DNA of 64,000 nucleotides from Pseudomonas sp. HOU2 (GTDB taxonomy: Bacteria > Pseudomonadota > Gammaproteobacteria > Pseudomonadales > Pseudomonadaceae): assembly GCF_040729435.1 (NCBI RefSeq), contig NZ_CP160398.1, positions 3,968,001 through 4,032,000 of the forward strand. Reading direction: 5' to 3'. The notes under the pieces were generated by a model. The model made no database searches and was not told the DNA's origin. It was given only the letters and a program-made list of their open reading frames with translations. The position numbers and the translations under genes are program-made. Shown here piece after piece: positions 17,240-26,260 of this stretch. How positions within the stretch are numbered: position 1 is the first letter of the stretch; every line of letters starts with the position of its first letter.

Positions 17240-18145
17240 GTGAGTAACCGAGGTGAGCAGTCACTGCTCAAACAATCGACCATCCTGATGTTCGCCGTGT
17301 CGATTGCCGGGATCGTCACCGGTTTTGTTTCAGGTTCGCAATCCATCCTTTTCGATGGTTTTTTCTCGCTGATCGCAACGTTCATCAAAGTGCTGATGCT
17401 GATCACCGCACGGCTGATCGCCAAAGAAAGCAACCACCGCTTCCAGTTCGGTTTCTGGCATCTGGAGCCGATGGTGCTGCTGATCGAAGGCAGCTTCCTG
17501 CTGTTGATCGCGATCTATGCGTTTCTCAACGGTGTGTTCGGCATCATCAACGGTGGCCGCGAGATCGAGCTGGGACTGGTGATCATTTATGCGGCGGTGT
17601 TCACCGTCGTCGAATTCGCCTATTTCTTCTACGTGCGTCGGCGCAATCGCAAGCTCAAATCCAGCCTGATCCAGTTCGACAACATCAGTTGGCTGGTGGA
17701 CGCGATGCTCTCGGTCGGCCTGTTGATCAGTTTTCTCGCCGCGTTACTGCTCAAGGCGCAGGGCTTCGGCGAGTGGGCGAAGTTTGTCGACCCGCTGATC
17801 CTGATCGTGCTGGCCCTGACCATGTTGCCGCCGGCGTTCAAGATCCTTGGCCCGGCGCTGCGTGATGTACTGGGTATTGCCCCGGACACCCTGAATGATC
17901 TGGTGCGTCAGGTCATGGAAGCGGCAAAGGTCGAGCATGGTTTCGACGACTACGTGACCTACGTGCAGAAGCACGGGCGGGCGCGTTTTATCGAGATTCA
18001 TGTGGTGTTGCCGGCGGATTACCGGTTGCAGAGCGTTGGGCAACTGGATGCGTTGCGTGAGGAGATTTCGGCGCAGTTAGGCGAGCCGGATGCGGCGCGC
18101 TGGTTGACCATCAGCTTTACTGGCGACAAGAAGTGGATCGCCTGA
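17240..18145 (+). CDS. Cation diffusion facilitator family transporter
   Basis: A 301-residue protein with about five or six membrane segments over the first 200 residues and a soluble C-terminal domain (DYVTYVQKHGRARFIEIHVVLPADY). FDGFFSLIATFIK near residues 38-50 is the usual CDF start-of-family region. It starts with GTG behind a strong AGAGGAGG site. CDF proteins export divalent metals by proton antiport. The metal cannot be read from the sequence; the usual HxxxD pairs of zinc exporters are not obvious here (SNHRFQFGFW in their place), so this may be a non-zinc or broad member. Confidence 0.87.
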   Translation: MSNRGEQSLLKQSTILMFAVSIAGIVTGFVSGSQSILFDGFFSLIATFIKVLMLITARLIAKESNHRFQFGFWHLEPMVLLIEGSFLLLIAIYAFLNGVFGIINGGREIELGLVIIYAAVFTVVEFAYFFYVRRRNRKLKSSLIQFDNISWLVDAMLSVGLLISFLAALLLKAQGFGEWAKFVDPLILIVLALTMLPPAFKILGPALRDVLGIAPDTLNDLVRQVMEAAKVEHGFDDYVTYVQKHGRARFIEIHVVLPADYRLQSVGQLDALREEISAQLGEPDAARWLTISFTGDKKWIA

Positions 18146-18165
18146 TTCAGAGCTGCTGAATCTCC

Positions 18166-18260
18166 TGTGGCGAGCGAGCTTGCTCGCGCTGGGCTGCGAA
18201 GCGGCCCCGGATTTTTGTGAGTGCTGCGCACTCAAGCGGGAGCAAGCTCCCTCGCCACAG
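18166..18260. repeat. REP pair, family B
   Basis: Facing copies between convergent CDF and epimerase genes. The left copy is a variant reading GCGAGCGAGCTTGCTCGCGC. Confidence 0.9.
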
Positions 18261-18275
18261 GATAAGTTCAGTCAA

Positions 18276-19409
18276 TCAGTTCAGGTATTCAGCCAATCCG
18301 CTGTAGCACGTCGCCAAGTGATAAGGCGTCGTCGAAGGCATGTCCTTGCGGCTGACCTCTCCCAGCTCATCCCGGCACTCATGCCACCCGCCCGCATGCA
18401 GAAACCGCTGCTGCAGCGCCTGCAACTGGCGCAGCACTGCGGCTTCGCTGTCCGGGCGCAAGGTCAGGGCGCGCAAGTATTCCGCTTGCGCCCAGATCCG
18501 TTGCGTCGAATCCTTCGGGCGACCGTCCAGTTGCAGATCGAGCATCGCCCGCACGGCGCCGGACGGCTGTTCAACCCCGAATTGCTCAGTGAAAGCGAAC
18601 GCCCGCTCCAGCGCAGCGTGCAGTTTCGAGCCGCGCAGCAGGGCTGAAGACTCAAGCAGGAAATACCACTCGAACTGATGCCCCGGTTCGTACCAGTTAT
18701 CCACAGCCCCCAGCGGTTTCTCCATCAACACCCCGTGTTGCGGATCGACGAACTGCTTGTGCATGGCTGTGCATAACTCGACCAGCGCTTGCTGCGTCGC
18801 CGCGTCTTCACGTACCGCCAAGGTGGCGAGGAACGCTTCGGCCAGGTGCATCAGCGGGTTTTGCAGCGGGCCGGTTTGCAGGGTGATCCAGTCGCGGTCC
18901 AGGCAGGCTTCGTACAGCCCGTCGCCGGTGGCGAAACGGCGGCCGATGACTTCCAGTGCGGCGTTGAGCGTGGATTCCACCAGCGGCTCGCGGGACTTGG
19001 CCCAGTAATGGGCGCAGGCGAACAGGATGAAGGCGTGGGTGTAGAGGTCTTTGCGCTGATCCAGCGGCTTGCCTTGCGCGTCGATGCTGTAGAACCAGCC
19101 ACCATGCTCGGCATCGTGGAAATGCCGTTGCAGCGAGCGGAACAGCGCGGCGGCGCGTACGTCGGCGTTATCCACAACCCCGATCAGGCTGGAAAACAGG
19201 TACAGCTGCCGTGCGCAGGCCATCGCCCGATAGCGTTGCGGTGGCAAGGGTTGATGCGCCGCGTCGAGTGCCTCATAGGGCAGCGCCATGTCGGCGTTCC
19301 AGCCCGGGCCTTGCCAGAGCGGCACGATCACGTTCAGAAAGTGCTGATGCACATCGCTGAACAGGGCGGTCAATTCGGGCAGGAAGGTGGAGCGGCAAGC
19401 ATGGGGCAT
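18276..19409 (-). CDS. AGE-family sugar epimerase/isomerase
   Basis: A 377-residue alpha/alpha-barrel protein of the N-acylglucosamine 2-epimerase family. Conserved landmarks are TLQTGPLQNPLMHLAEAF (around residues 176-193, with His188) and PGHQFEWYFLLE (242-253), which hold the catalytic His and Glu residues in studied members. Relatives isomerise mannose to fructose or epimerise N-acyl sugars and cellobiose. The sequence does not say which, but free mannose-type aldose isomerase is plausible for a short family member. It is monocistronic. Confidence 0.85.
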   Translation of the reverse strand: MPHACRSTFLPELTALFSDVHQHFLNVIVPLWQGPGWNADMALPYEALDAAHQPLPPQRYRAMACARQLYLFSSLIGVVDNADVRAAALFRSLQRHFHDAEHGGWFYSIDAQGKPLDQRKDLYTHAFILFACAHYWAKSREPLVESTLNAALEVIGRRFATGDGLYEACLDRDWITLQTGPLQNPLMHLAEAFLATLAVREDAATQQALVELCTAMHKQFVDPQHGVLMEKPLGAVDNWYEPGHQFEWYFLLESSALLRGSKLHAALERAFAFTEQFGVEQPSGAVRAMLDLQLDGRPKDSTQRIWAQAEYLRALTLRPDSEAAVLRQLQALQQRFLHAGGWHECRDELGEVSRKDMPSTTPYHLATCYSGLAEYLN

Positions 19410-19577
19410 TGGCGGACGTCGTCACGGCTGGGGCGATTGCGCGACATGGTAGCAGAGCGACGGCCTTTAGAGACGCGGTGTCTGTCAGTCCGCCTTCGCG
19501 AGCAAGCCCGCTCCCACAATTGAATCGGGTTCGCAGCATGACTCTTCCACCATTGAACTGAATTCGCGACCTGATTC

Positions 19578-19706
19578 TGTAGGAGCTGCCGCAGGCTGCG
19601 ATCTTTTGATCTGGCTTGTAACCGCCAAAGTCAAAAGATCGCAGCCTGCGGCAGCTCCTACAGGAGGATGCATTCCAACTGTGGGAGCTGGCTTGCCAGC
19701 GATGGG
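19578..19706. repeat. REP pair, family A, plus a single family C copy
   Basis: Facing TGTAGGAGCTGCCGCAGGC copies at 19578-19664, followed by one unpaired CTGTGGGAGCTGGCTTGCCA at 19679-19706. A further single GCGAGCAAGCCCGCTCCCAC lies at 19498-19517. The whole gap 19410-19726 between the epimerase start and the HupE gene is otherwise empty. Confidence 0.85.
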
Positions 19707-19726
19707 GTTGGTTCAGGCGATAGAGA

Positions 19727-20299
19727 TCAACCGGCCAGCAACCAGGCGCCAGTCACCGCCGAAGCAGCACCCGCCACTCGCACCAAGGGTGCAGCAGCCT
19801 GAGGCAGGACGCGAACCAGCGCATAACCCGCCGCGTGCAGCGCCGCAGTCGCAACCACGAAACCGGCGGCATACGCCCAAGGGCTGCTCATGTCCGGCAG
19901 TTCCAGACCATGGGCCACACCGTGGAACAGCGCAAACAGCGCCGTTGCGGCCACCGCCATCACCAGCGGCGGACGCACCGCCAGCGCCACCGCCAGGCCC
20001 AGCGCCAGTACCGACGCGGCAATCCCGCTTTCCAGCGCCGGCAGCTCCAGCCCTTCAAAACCGAGTAGGCCGCCGATCAGCATGGTGCCGACGAACGTGC
20101 ACGGCAGCGCCCAACGCGCCGCGCCTTGTTGCTGCGCGGCCCACAGGCCGACCGCGACCATCGCCAGCAAGTGGTCGAGGCCGCCGATCGGGTGGCTGAT
20201 GCCAGCGACCAGACCGTTGTCGCCGTGGCCCGGGTGGGCGAAGGCGAGGGCTGGGGTCAGCAGCAGCGCCACGGCGCCGAGAATGCGTTTGAGTGTCAT
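19727..20299 (-). CDS. HupE/UreJ family membrane protein (probable nickel transporter)
   Basis: A 190-residue protein with a signal-like first segment, a His-rich HPGHGDN just after it, and about six membrane helices. The family motifs HPIGGLDHLLAM (near residues 36-47) and FHGVAHGLE are complete. HupE/UreJ proteins import Ni2+ for hydrogenase or urease. It lies 27 bases after ureG on the same strand, so nickel supply to urease is strongly implied by context. Confidence 0.92.
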   Translation of the reverse strand: MTLKRILGAVALLLTPALAFAHPGHGDNGLVAGISHPIGGLDHLLAMVAVGLWAAQQQGAARWALPCTFVGTMLIGGLLGFEGLELPALESGIAASVLALGLAVALAVRPPLVMAVAATALFALFHGVAHGLELPDMSSPWAYAAGFVVATAALHAAGYALVRVLPQAAAPLVRVAGAASAVTGAWLLAG

Positions 20300-20326
20300 G
20301 GATAAGCTTCCTTGTTGGTCAAAAAG

Positions 20327-20941
20327 TCAGGCGGCGTTCAGCAGGCCCTGGCGTTCGATGAAGGCGATGATCTCTTCCAGGCCCTGACCGGTTTTCTGGT
20401 TGCTGAAGACGAATGGCTTGCCGTTGCGCATGCGCTGGGTGTCGCTGTTCATCATTTCCAGCGAAGCACCGACCAGCGGCGCCAGGTCGATCTTGTTGAT
20501 CACCAGCAGGTCGGACTTGCAGATCCCCGGCCCGCCCTTGCGTGGCAGCTTGTCGCCGGCGGAGACGTCGATCACGTAAATGGTCAGATCCGACAGCTCC
20601 GGACTGAAGGTCGCCGACAAGTTGTCGCCACCGGATTCCACCAGAATCAGATCCAGCCCCGGAAAGCGCCGGTTCAGTTGATCGACCGCTTCGAGGTTGA
20701 TCGAGGCGTCTTCGCGGATTGCCGTGTGCGGGCAGCCACCGGTTTCCACGCCGATGATTCGCTCGGGTGCCAGCGCTTGGTTGCGCACCAGAAAGTCGGC
20801 GTCTTCGCGGGTGTAGATGTCGTTGGTGACGACGGCCAGGTTGTAGCGATCACGCAGCGCCAGGCACAGGGCCAGGGTCAATGCGGTCTTGCCGGAACCG
20901 ACCGGGCCGCCGATGCCGACGCGCAGGGGTTGTGTGTTCAT
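20327..20941 (-). CDS. ureG: Urease accessory GTPase UreG
   Basis: A 204-residue SIMIBI GTPase with P-loop GPVGSGKT at 12-19, the metal-binding Cys-Pro-His motif in [11 protein letters not shown] near 66-76, and NKIDLAP for guanine binding. With UreF and UreD it drives GTP-dependent nickel loading of urease. The ATG at 20941 sits behind a GGAGAAG site; a TTG four codons upstream is less likely. Confidence 0.96.
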   Translation of the reverse strand: MNTQPLRVGIGGPVGSGKTALTLALCLALRDRYNLAVVTNDIYTREDADFLVRNQALAPERIIGVETGGCPHTAIREDASINLEAVDQLNRRFPGLDLILVESGGDNLSATFSPELSDLTIYVIDVSAGDKLPRKGGPGICKSDLLVINKIDLAPLVGASLEMMNSDTQRMRNGKPFVFSNQKTGQGLEEIIAFIERQGLLNAA

Positions 20942-20964
20942 GTGCTTCTCCAAGATGACAGGCC

Positions 20965-21639
20965 CTAAGAGCGAAACAGACGGCTGTACTGGCGCTCATG
21001 GGCCATGCACGCCAGGGACAGGCCGAACACGGCGCTGCCGATGTGTTCGGGATGGATGCGGGTGGCGTCCTGCTGCGCCTGTTGCACCAGCGGCAGCAGT
21101 TCGCTGGTCAGGCGCTGGGCGGCTTGCTGGCCCAGCGGCAGGGTTTTCATCAATACCGCGAGCTGGTTTTCCAGCCAGCTCCACAGCCACGCGGCGAGGG
21201 CGTCCTGCGGGCTGATCTGCCAGGCGCGGGCGGCGAGTGCCCAGCCGAGGGCCAGGTGCGGTTCGGCGCATTGCTCAAGAAAGCGGCGGGCCGGCGCGTC
21301 GAGTTCCGGCAAACCGTTGAGCAATTGCTGCAGCGAGTAACCCATCTGCCGGCTCTCCAGATGCAACTCGCGAGTCTCGCGGCTGGCGCGGTGGGTTTCG
21401 CAGAGATGCAGCAACTCGGGCCAGTTTTCCTCGGCGGCCGCCTGACAATGGGCGAGCAACAACGGCGCTTCGAAGCGGGCGAGGTTGAGCAGCAACTGAT
21501 CGCTGATCCAGCGCCGGGCGCTGTCCGGGTTGTTCACGCGGCCGTTATCCACCGCCATTTCCAGGCCTTGCGAATAGCTGTAGCCGCCAATCGGCAGTTG
21601 CGGACTGGCCAGGCGCAGCAGCGCCCAGGCCGGATTCAC
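20965..21639 (-). CDS. ureF: Urease accessory protein UreF
   Basis: A 224-residue all-helical protein with the UreF N-terminal [21 protein letters not shown] (residues 7-27). It bridges UreG and UreD on apo-urease and acts like a gatekeeper during nickel insertion. Its start overlaps the ureE stop by 4 bases. Confidence 0.95.
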   Translation of the reverse strand: MNPAWALLRLASPQLPIGGYSYSQGLEMAVDNGRVNNPDSARRWISDQLLLNLARFEAPLLLAHCQAAAEENWPELLHLCETHRASRETRELHLESRQMGYSLQQLLNGLPELDAPARRFLEQCAEPHLALGWALAARAWQISPQDALAAWLWSWLENQLAVLMKTLPLGQQAAQRLTSELLPLVQQAQQDATRIHPEHIGSAVFGLSLACMAHERQYSRLFRS

Positions 21640-22136
21640 AGGCGTACGCCGAACTGATGGAGTTTGGGCGCGTAGTTGAAATCTTCGTCGCCGTGTCGCG
21701 AATGATGATGGCCGCCGCCGTAGGCCCCGTGTTCCGGCTGGAACGGCGCTTCAATCGCCTCGACCTGTGCGCCAAGCTGTTCAAGCATGGCTTTGAGCAC
21801 ATAGTCGTCGAGCAGGCGCAGCCAGCCATCGCCGACTTGCAAGGCGACGTGGCGGTTACCCAGATGATAGGCGGCGCGGGTCAGTTCGAAAGCATTGGCG
21901 CAGGTGACATGCAGCAGTTGCTCGGGGCGGGCGCAGACGCGAACGATGCGGCCGTCCTCGGCCTGCAGGCATTCGCCGTCATATAACGGTGCCTGACCGC
22001 GCTCCAGAAACAACCCGACGTCTTCGCCATCGGCACTGAAACAGCGCAGACGGCTTTTGCTCCGCGCTTCGAAGGTCAGGTGCAACTCGGCGGACCAGAC
22101 AGGTTGAGGGTCGATTCTGCGATGAATCACCAGCAT
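21636..22136 (-). CDS. ureE: Urease nickel metallochaperone UreE
   Basis: A 166-residue UreE with N-terminal peptide-binding and C-terminal metal-binding domains. HVTCANAFELTRAAYHLGNRHV (about residues 98-119) holds the conserved dimer-interface nickel His. The C-terminus carries a short His-rich GGGHHHSRHG tail, shorter than the Klebsiella one. It is the first gene of ureE-ureF-ureG-hupE, which is split by about 15 kb from the structural urease genes. Confidence 0.95.
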   Translation of the reverse strand: MLVIHRRIDPQPVWSAELHLTFEARSKSRLRCFSADGEDVGLFLERGQAPLYDGECLQAEDGRIVRVCARPEQLLHVTCANAFELTRAAYHLGNRHVALQVGDGWLRLLDDYVLKAMLEQLGAQVEAIEAPFQPEHGAYGGGHHHSRHGDEDFNYAPKLHQFGVRL

Positions 22137-22305
22137 CGGAAAGCTTCCAGCAGTGGACTTATAAGGAGGGCTAGAGCAAGGGGCTTGCCAACCGGACGAG
22201 ATGTAGGAAATCCCTGTCGGAGCGTAGAGGATGTTTCAAGATGTTGCAGAATTTTGGAAGGTTTTGGTGCGTGAAGATTTTTACATGCACCAATTTGTAG
22301 CCAAT

Positions 22306-22377
22306 AAAAAAGATCGCAGCCTTCGGCAGCTCCTACAGGGAATGGGTGTAGGAGCTGCCGAAGGCTGCGATCTTTTG
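22306..22377. repeat. REP pair, family A, reversed arrangement
   Basis: AAAAAGATCGCAGCCTTCGG and its inverse lie tail to tail between the ureE start and the TetR-family stop. Confidence 0.9.
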
Positions 22378-22381
22378 TTTT

Positions 22382-23014
22382 TTACTCGGTACTGCCCAGC
22401 CCTTGCCAGTGCTTGAGGCCGATAAAGATGAAGCGCAGTTGCTGGGTGATTTTCGCCTGTGGCGTCAGATGTTCCGGCAGGGCTTCGGCGGGCGGGTCGA
22501 TGATGTCCGGCAGGGTGGCGAATACCGATTTGACAATCAGGTCGGCGATCACGCTCAGCCCGGCAGCGTCCAGATGTTGCAGCTTGGGCATCAATGTCAG
22601 GTCGGCGGCGAGGTCGGCGCTAATGTTCTCGCGCAGACGGCCAATCGCCTGACGCACCGGCTGCGAGCCGCCGTATTGCTCGCGGGCGAGAAACAGGAAC
22701 TGCGAACGGTTGGCGCTGACCACGTCGAGGAAGATCCGCACCGATGCATCGATGATGCCGCCCATGACGAATTCGTTGTGGCGGACCAGGCGGATGGTCT
22801 CGCGGAAGGTCTGGCCGACTTCACTGACCAGCACCAGACCGAGTTCGTCCATGTCGGCGAAATGCCGGTAGAAACCGGTGGGCACGATGCCGGCGGTCTT
22901 GGTCACTTCGCGCAGGCTCAGGCTGCCGAATCCTCGGCCGCTTTCCATCAAATGGCGGGCAGCGTCCATCAGGGCGTTGCGGGTCTGTTGTTTCTGTTCG
23001 GCGCGGGGCAGCAT
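22382..23014 (-). CDS. desT: TetR-family repressor, DesT/FabR-like
   Basis: A 210-residue TetR-family protein whose N-terminal domain (FGSLSLREVTKTAGIVPTGFYRHFADMDELG, residues 29-59) closely resembles FabR and DesT. DesT represses a fatty-acyl desaturase operon and senses the saturated/unsaturated acyl-CoA ratio. P. aeruginosa desT also lies next to ureE, which supports orthology, but the desaturase genes desBC that sit beside it there are absent here. It may act on targets elsewhere. Confidence 0.82.
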   Translation of the reverse strand: MLPRAEQKQQTRNALMDAARHLMESGRGFGSLSLREVTKTAGIVPTGFYRHFADMDELGLVLVSEVGQTFRETIRLVRHNEFVMGGIIDASVRIFLDVVSANRSQFLFLAREQYGGSQPVRQAIGRLRENISADLAADLTLMPKLQHLDAAGLSVIADLIVKSVFATLPDIIDPPAEALPEHLTPQAKITQQLRFIFIGLKHWQGLGSTE

Positions 23015-23142
23015 CGCAAAGGCGTTTTCTTAGGCAGGACAAGCGCCGCACTCTAGCAAATCGGCTTTGCTGGCGTCGAACGGCAGGGGGAGGGAGGTGA
23101 GCGGGGAAACGGGTTTTTGCGGATTGCAGTGCTGAAAAAATC

Positions 23143-23174
23143 AAAAGCCCAATCCGCTGATTGGGCTTTTTTTC
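23143..23174 (-). terminator. Intrinsic terminator of the repeat-protein gene
   Basis: AAAAGCCCAAT and ATTGGGCTTTTTTT form the stem. On the minus strand it lies just after the stop of the repeat-protein gene. Confidence 0.88.
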
Positions 23175-23189
23175 CAGGCCGCCATGGGC

Positions 23190-23696
23190 TTAGCTCAAGG
23201 CGCTGTTGCGTTCGATCACACGGTCACCACCGCCTTCGGCAACGGCCTGGCCCAGTGGGGTTTTATCGAAACCGTCTTCGGCGAGGGTCTGACCTTGTGG
23301 GGTACGGTCACCGCCACCTTCAGCGAGGGTTTGGCCCTGTGGAGTGCGGTCGCCGCCATCGGATGCCAGAGTCTGACCTTGTGGCGTCTTGTCATAGCCG
23401 TCTTGCACCAGACCTTTCTCTTCCAAGCGATCACGGCCGCCTTCTGCTACAGCCTGGCCTTGTGGAGTCTTGTCGTAGCCATCTTGTACCAGGCCTTTTT
23501 CTTCCAGACGATTGCGGCCGTTTTCAGCCAGGGTCTGACCTTGTGGAGTGCGGTCGCCACCGTCAGAAGCAACAGTCTGGCTGAACACCGAGTGGCTGGT
23601 TTTTACTTGTGGGGTAGCCTGATCGGCAGCAGGCAGGGCGAAAGCAGTGCTGGCTAGCATCGACAGGGTAAGGCTGAGCAGTAATTGGCGTTTCAT
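23190..23696 (-). CDS. Secreted protein of about nine 14-residue repeats
   Basis: A 168-residue protein with a clear signal peptide (MKRQLLLSLTLSMLASTAFA) and then a mature part built almost wholly of 13-14-residue repeats. Two unit types alternate: D-G-G-D-R-T-P-Q-G-Q-T-L-A-like and G-R-N-R-L-E-E-K-G-L-V-Q-like. Each starts near an acidic (E/D)-G-x-(D/N) turn. The ATG at 23696 has an AAGGAG site and the gene has its own terminator. The repeats are not RTX units and contain no Cys. Similar pseudomonad proteins carry the vague database name phage infection protein, as far as I recall, with no function shown. A periplasmic or surface role is inferred from the signal peptide only. Confidence 0.85.
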   Translation of the reverse strand: MKRQLLLSLTLSMLASTAFALPAADQATPQVKTSHSVFSQTVASDGGDRTPQGQTLAENGRNRLEEKGLVQDGYDKTPQGQAVAEGGRDRLEEKGLVQDGYDKTPQGQTLASDGGDRTPQGQTLAEGGGDRTPQGQTLAEDGFDKTPLGQAVAEGGGDRVIERNSALS

Positions 23697-24081
23697 GATG
23701 GGTTGCTCCTTGGGAGGGCGATAAAGTGGGTACGAAGCCAATGCTACTCTCGATAAGTCGATATAAAAGTTCATAAACGCAATGGTAATAATCAACAGAA
23801 TTGATTGTTCTGCCGAGGCGCTCTAGCTCGGGCGTTTGCGGACCGTGGTTTTGCACCGCCGTGGGTATTTTCGACTCACTCGCGCCTCGCAAATGTGCGG
23901 GTGGCGGTAACGCTGTTCGACCGATCGGTCAGCATTCGGGCGATTTTTTGCCACGGAATCTATATTCCGATTAAACCTGCGCACTGTTTGCCAGTCGTAG
24001 ATTTCATGAGGGCCGCTTTGGCCCGCCGTTTCAGCTGTGCGTCGCGAAGTCGGCGTGCGGTCGTCATCAGGAGTTTTGTGC
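23697..24081. promoter_or_regulatory. Divergent promoter region with two palindromes
   Basis: This gene-free stretch separates the leftward repeat-protein gene from rightward asmA. An A+T-rich part (23755-23810) holds AATCAA-CAGAA-TTGATT at 23790-23806. Further right, GACCGATCGGTC at 23919-23930 is a 12-bp perfect palindrome of the GACC-N4-GGTC form bound by many TetR-family repressors. Confidence 0.4.
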
Positions 24082-26157
24082 ATGACGCGCACCGGAAAAA
24101 TCTTCAGTTGGACCTTCGCCATCCTCGTACTGCTGCTGGCGGTACTGGTTCTGATCATCGTGTTCTTCGACTGGAACCGGATCAAACCGCCACTCAACGC
24201 CAAAGTCTCGGAAGAACTGCATCGACCGTTCGCCATCAATGGCAACCTCGCGGTGATCTGGCAGCGCGAGCCGGAAGAGGGCGGTTGGCGGGCCTGGGTG
24301 CCGTGGCCGCACGTGGTGGCTGAGGACCTGACGCTGGGCAACCCGGACTGGTCGAAGCAGCCGCAGATGGTCACGCTCAAACGCGTGGAACTGCGCATCT
24401 CGCCGCTGGCCCTGCTGGCGCAACGGGTGACGATCCCGCGTATCGACCTGACCGAACCCAACGCGCAATTGCAACGCCTGGCCGATGGCCGCGCCAACTG
24501 GACCTTCAAGTTCGACCCGAAAGACCCGAATGCCGAACCCTCCAACTGGGTGGTGGACATCGGGGCGATCGGCTTCGACAAGGGCCACGTCACGCTGGAT
24601 GACCAGACGCTGAGAACCAACCTCGACGTGGTGATCGATCCGCTGGGCAAGCCGATTCCGTTCAGCGATATCGTCGGTGACAAAGCCGCGAAGACTGCCC
24701 AGGACAAGGGCGCCGCGCCGCAGGACTATGCATTTGCGCTGAAGGTCAAAGGCCAGTACCACGGCCAGAATCTCACCGGCCAGGGCAAGATCGGCGGGTT
24801 GCTGGCGTTGCAGGACGCGAACAAACCGTTCCCGCTGCAGGCCCAGGCGAAGATCGGCGCCACCAGCATCGAACTGGCCGGCACCCTCACTGACCCGCTC
24901 AACCTCGGTGCCCTCGACCTGCGCCTGAAACTGGCCGGCGCCAGCCTCGGCAACCTCTATCCACTGACCGGCGTGACCCTGCCGGATACGCCGCCGTATT
25001 CCACCGACGGTCACTTGATCGCCAAATTGCATGACGCCGCCGGGGCGAAATTCACCTACGAGCAGTTCAACGGCAAGATCGGCGGCAGTGACATTCACGG
25101 CGATCTGACCTACGTCGCCAGCCAGCCACGGCCCAAGCTCAGCGGTGCGCTGCTGTCCAATCAACTGCTGTTCGCCGACCTCGCGCCGTTGATCGGCGCC
25201 GACTCCAATGACAAGCAAAAGGCCCGCGGCGGCGAGAGCAAACAACCGACGGACAAAGTGCTGCCAGTGGAAGAGTTCAAGACCGAACGCTGGCGCGCGA
25301 TGGACGCCGACGTCGAGTTCACCGGCAAGCGCATCGTCCACAGCGAGAAGCTGCCGTTTACCGACCTCTATACCCACCTGAAACTCAACGATGGCGAACT
25401 CAGCCTTGAGCCGCTGCGCTTCGGTGTGGCGGGTGGCAATCTGGATGCGCAGATCCGCCTCAATGGTCGCGCCGAACCGCTGGAAGGCCGGGCGAAACTG
25501 ACCGCGCGCGGCTTCAAGCTCAAGCAGTTGTTCCCGACCTTCGAGCCGATGAAAACCAGCTTCGGTGAACTCAATGGCGACGCCGACATCAGCGGTCGCG
25601 GCAACTCGGTGGCCAAGCTGCTCGGCGGCGCCAATGGCCAGTTGAAGATGCTGATCAACGACGGTGCGATCAGCCGTGAGCTGATGGAACTGGCCGGTCT
25701 CAACGTCGGCAACTATGTGGTCGGCAAGATCTTTGGCGACAAGGAAGTGAAGATCAACTGCGCGGCGGCGGACTTCGACATCAAGACTGGCCTGGCGACC
25801 ACGCGGCTGTTTGTGTTCGACACCGAGAACGCCATCATCTACATCGACGGCACGGCGAACATGGCCACCGAGCAACTGGACCTGACCGTAACGCCGGAAT
25901 CCAAGGGCTGGCGCCTGATTTCGCTGCGTTCACCGTTGTACGTGCGCGGCAAGTTCATCAAGCCGGATGCTGGCGTGAAGGCCGTGCCGTTGATGCTGCG
26001 TGGGGCGGGGATGGTCGCGCTGGGCGTGATTGCCGCACCCGCGGCGGGGCTGCTGGCGCTGGTGGCGCCGAGCGGTGGGGAGCCTAATCAGTGCGCGCCG
26101 CTGCTTGAGCAGATGAAGGCGGGCAAGGCGCCCGTGACCGTCAAGCCATCCAAGTAA
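24082..26157 (+). CDS. AsmA family protein
   Basis: A 691-residue protein with one N-terminal membrane anchor (residues 6-28) and a long periplasmic part containing an AsmA N-terminal domain and, around residues 420-600, the AsmA-like C-terminal domain (KLTARGFKLKQLFPTF, INDGAISRELMELAGLNVGNYV). AsmA-like proteins are bridge-type lipid-transfer relatives that affect outer-membrane composition. The ATG at 24082 has a CAGGAG site. Gene is monocistronic, with a possible TetR-type operator upstream. Confidence 0.9.
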   Translation: MTRTGKIFSWTFAILVLLLAVLVLIIVFFDWNRIKPPLNAKVSEELHRPFAINGNLAVIWQREPEEGGWRAWVPWPHVVAEDLTLGNPDWSKQPQMVTLKRVELRISPLALLAQRVTIPRIDLTEPNAQLQRLADGRANWTFKFDPKDPNAEPSNWVVDIGAIGFDKGHVTLDDQTLRTNLDVVIDPLGKPIPFSDIVGDKAAKTAQDKGAAPQDYAFALKVKGQYHGQNLTGQGKIGGLLALQDANKPFPLQAQAKIGATSIELAGTLTDPLNLGALDLRLKLAGASLGNLYPLTGVTLPDTPPYSTDGHLIAKLHDAAGAKFTYEQFNGKIGGSDIHGDLTYVASQPRPKLSGALLSNQLLFADLAPLIGADSNDKQKARGGESKQPTDKVLPVEEFKTERWRAMDADVEFTGKRIVHSEKLPFTDLYTHLKLNDGELSLEPLRFGVAGGNLDAQIRLNGRAEPLEGRAKLTARGFKLKQLFPTFEPMKTSFGELNGDADISGRGNSVAKLLGGANGQLKMLINDGAISRELMELAGLNVGNYVVGKIFGDKEVKINCAAADFDIKTGLATTRLFVFDTENAIIYIDGTANMATEQLDLTVTPESKGWRLISLRSPLYVRGKFIKPDAGVKAVPLMLRGAGMVALGVIAAPAAGLLALVAPSGGEPNQCAPLLEQMKAGKAPVTVKPSK

Positions 26158-26181
26158 ATCTTCAGCGTCTGTAAAAGCGTC

Positions 26182-26246
26182 ATCGCGAGCAGGCTCACTC
26201 CTACAGGTACAGCGCAAAAATTGTAGGAGTGAGCCTGCTCGCGATA
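26182..26246. repeat. Inverted pair of a fourth REP-like family
   Basis: CATCGCGAGCAGGCTCACTC and its inverse, meeting at CTACAG/TTGTAG, lie between convergent asmA and the ferritin-like gene. Confidence 0.85.
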
Positions 26247-26260
26247 GCGGTATCGAAGGT

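Noticed and set aside
24067..25875. 602-residue open frame antisense to asmA
   Set aside because: No domain, no ribosome-binding site, and fully overlapped by the well-supported AsmA gene.
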